A stretch of 64,000 bases of DNA from Archegozetes longisetosus (taxonomy: Eukaryota; Arthropoda; Arachnida; Sarcoptiformes; Trhypochthoniidae): assembly GCA_018873245.2 (NCBI GenBank), contig JAEMBT020000006.1, positions 14,462,387 through 14,526,386 of the forward strand, read 5' to 3'. Position 1 is the stretch's first letter. Every line of letters begins with the position of its first letter. The position numbers and the translations under genes were made by a program. The notes below the pieces were generated by a model. It searched no databases, had not been told where the DNA came from, and worked only from the letters and a program-made list of their open reading frames with translations. This document shows positions 62,089 through 64,000 of the stretch, piece by piece.

Positions 62089-64000
62089 TCTCTCACTCGT
62101 ATTCTATTTAAGAGTATATAACACTTTAAAATGTAATCACAAATGAAAATTTATAGAAATATAAAAAGTATAGTAAAAATAAATGTGTTTTAGGATCGCT
62201 TTTCTATATTGTATTTTCTCGTTCTTACGTCTTATGAGATTTGTCTACTTTTTGCCACTTCAATCGAGTGTATTATTAAATCAGAGCTCGAAACATGAAA
62301 ACATTTTAAACTAAAATACACACATTATTCTAGTTTGCCTTTAGTCCATTGTTCGCTAAATCTAATATGTTTTGCTCTTTCGGGGAACCAACCAATTCAA
62401 GTTGATATCAAATTTGATTCTTGCTTCATAAATCAAATAAGGGCAAAACAAATTAAACATTTCCAAAATGCGAGCATTTCATAAAAAAATTATTATGAGT
62501 AAAGATTCAGTTTAGTATAAGGTAAGCCTCAAATATTACATTTAAATAGTATTTTTTTTTAGAAAATATGAGGAAAATAATTATTCAGCACTTGTCTAAA
62601 ATACAACACATAAATAAAAGTTGTAAAAAATTTTCTCTTTTCGTAGATTATATTGATTCTAGTTAAATTTTTTGCTTAATAAAATCGATTTTACATGTTT
62701 TCTTCAAAACTTTAACATAACTAAAATGGTCTCAAGATTTTTGAAACGTGCAACGCAATTATAAGTGAACAATTTTCTCTTATAATTAAAATATTCACAA
62801 GTTTCATTTAGTTTATTCGAGTTTCTTTAAGTCAATTTGAGTAGAAAAATATTTACAGCCAACACGATAAATATGATTCTTTTCTAAAAAGAGTACAGAA
62901 ATCGATGCATATGATTAGTGGACTTAAATCCAATTAAGCAAAATATTGATCGATAAGTCACATTCATTTTTAACAATTTAACGACATTTTTCAAGCCAAT
63001 ACAAAATAAGGATAATAGTGTATTAACTTATGCATTTCGTAAAACTATTTCGAAAAGCTTTCATAGATAAAATAAAAGTGAAGAGGTTTTTTTAGTTTAA
63101 TTTCAAAACTAAACTTTTAGTGGGATTTCAATTTAATCTGTCCTATAGCGTTTTGATAGATTTCAAAATCAAGTTCTCGAAGAGATTTACTTTCCTTACA
63201 TATGAGGAAAAAAATTAGAATCGTAAGACTACTTGAAAATTTGAATATTTTTGTCCTATAAAATACTTAAATCGAAATTGTTCATTAACATAATGATTGC
63301 TATAAGTAAATCTAAACCATAATTCAAGAATAAAGTTGTAGCAAATAAAAGCTTTGATCGTCTTTATTCATTTGTTTTACTAATGAACTGAAGCGTTAGA
63401 ATATTTCTCAAAATCATAAAGTCCTTCGATCGCGAAAAGGGGCAAATTTCATTCAAATAATTAGACTTTAATCCTAATGATTAATGATTTGATTGCGAGC
63501 ATAAAAGTCTTATTTACTTAGTTCTGTACTACAGTTCAAATTTATAGTAATGATAGCATCAAAAAACAACTAATGATTTATATCGCAATTGAAACATGAT
63601 CAAAGAAGACAAACGTAATGTTGCCAGTATTACGTATTTTATTTGCGCCATAACTTAATTATTGAAAACAAATTTAAGGCTCATTGAATCTATATTTTCG
63701 TGAAAATCCAAATTAATTTTAGAATAACTTACGAGTATAAAGGTTGGTTAAAAGAGAAAACTAACCACTCAACCGTTCAAAATTTTCAGTTTCAATATTG
63801 AGTTCATAAGCAAATACTGACTATTATTCAGGCAATGAACTTATTGAAAAGTTTAAAGAAACTTGTAAATGATTTATATAACATATCGTTGATTTGTTTT
63901 ACTGGCCATTACTTTAACTATCGTTTATTTAGTGAAATAATACAACTAGAAAAAGATTTTATAGAAAGCTTAAAGCCAGAGATGAAACAAATCGGAACTT
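62089..64000. other. Window end, nothing recognised
   Basis: AT-rich sequence with no open frame, repeat copy or RNA gene that I could recognise. Confidence 0.4.

Noticed and set aside
1..64000. CRISPR arrays, bacterial operons, tRNA or rRNA genes
   Set aside because: None seen: repeats are dispersed or palindromic rather than regularly spaced, genes are spliced, and I recognised no cloverleaf or rRNA signature by eye. A tRNAscan-SE run would settle tRNAs.

Overview
The window is AT-rich eukaryotic nuclear DNA. Its genes are split by introns with canonical GT..AG borders, and most of the non-coding sequence is transposon debris and long inverted repeats. The gene families (gustatory receptor, DEG/ENaC channel, insect/arachnid-type ABCG half-transporters, fat-like cadherin, and a microbial-type class I terpene synthase) suggest an arthropod. 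The terpene synthase points to a trombidiform (trombidid) mite, a lineage in which laterally acquired terpene synthases have been reported. This taxonomic call is an inference from gene content.

Layout. 1-1900: degenerate DDE-transposase relic followed by a TIR copy. 1933-2610: last exon of an ABCG transporter. 3042-6615 (-): two-exon DEG/ENaC channel gene whose intron holds a 960-bp internally deleted transposon carrying the same TIR as the relic at 1-1900. 7240-11585: three successive foldback elements. About 12020-12545 (-): cytochrome P450 relic. 12666-18676 (-): four-exon ABCG gene whose 3.9-kb intron is filled with inverted repeats and a TA-flanked MITE. 18950-22230: stack of TIR elements, some nested (two TTAA-flanked piggyBac-like MITEs, one foldback). 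22569-22922 (-): possible receptor fragment. 24069-26518: a GGAAT-rich TIR element abutting a hAT transposon with an 8-bp target-site duplication and a lightly damaged transposase. 27541-28158: another palindrome. 30702-32626 (+): three-exon terpene synthase. 38270-38732: TTAA element. 39491-40831 (-): three-exon gustatory receptor. 42222-46007 (+): four-exon ABCG gene. 46008-54154: 8 kb with little recognisable. 54155-60829 (+): last three exons of an atypical cadherin. 60830-64000: no gene recognised.

Six multi-exon models were assembled by hand from splice sites and frame. ABCG(+): 603 aa. ABCG(-): 578 aa from the ATG used. DEG/ENaC: about 451 aa. Terpene synthase: 379 aa. Gustatory receptor: 391 aa. 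Cadherin: C-terminal part only. Apparent stops between neighbouring open frames in these genes are explained by introns. By contrast the P450, the two transposases and a Ser/Asn-rich open frame at 58241 carry real in-frame disruptions.

Functionally the window mixes chemosensation (gustatory receptor, possibly DEG/ENaC), lipid/xenobiotic export (ABCG), oxidative metabolism (dead P450) and terpenoid biosynthesis. Nothing in the sequence shows that these genes act together. The most striking item is the apparently intact terpene synthase, with all class I catalytic motifs and animal-type introns.
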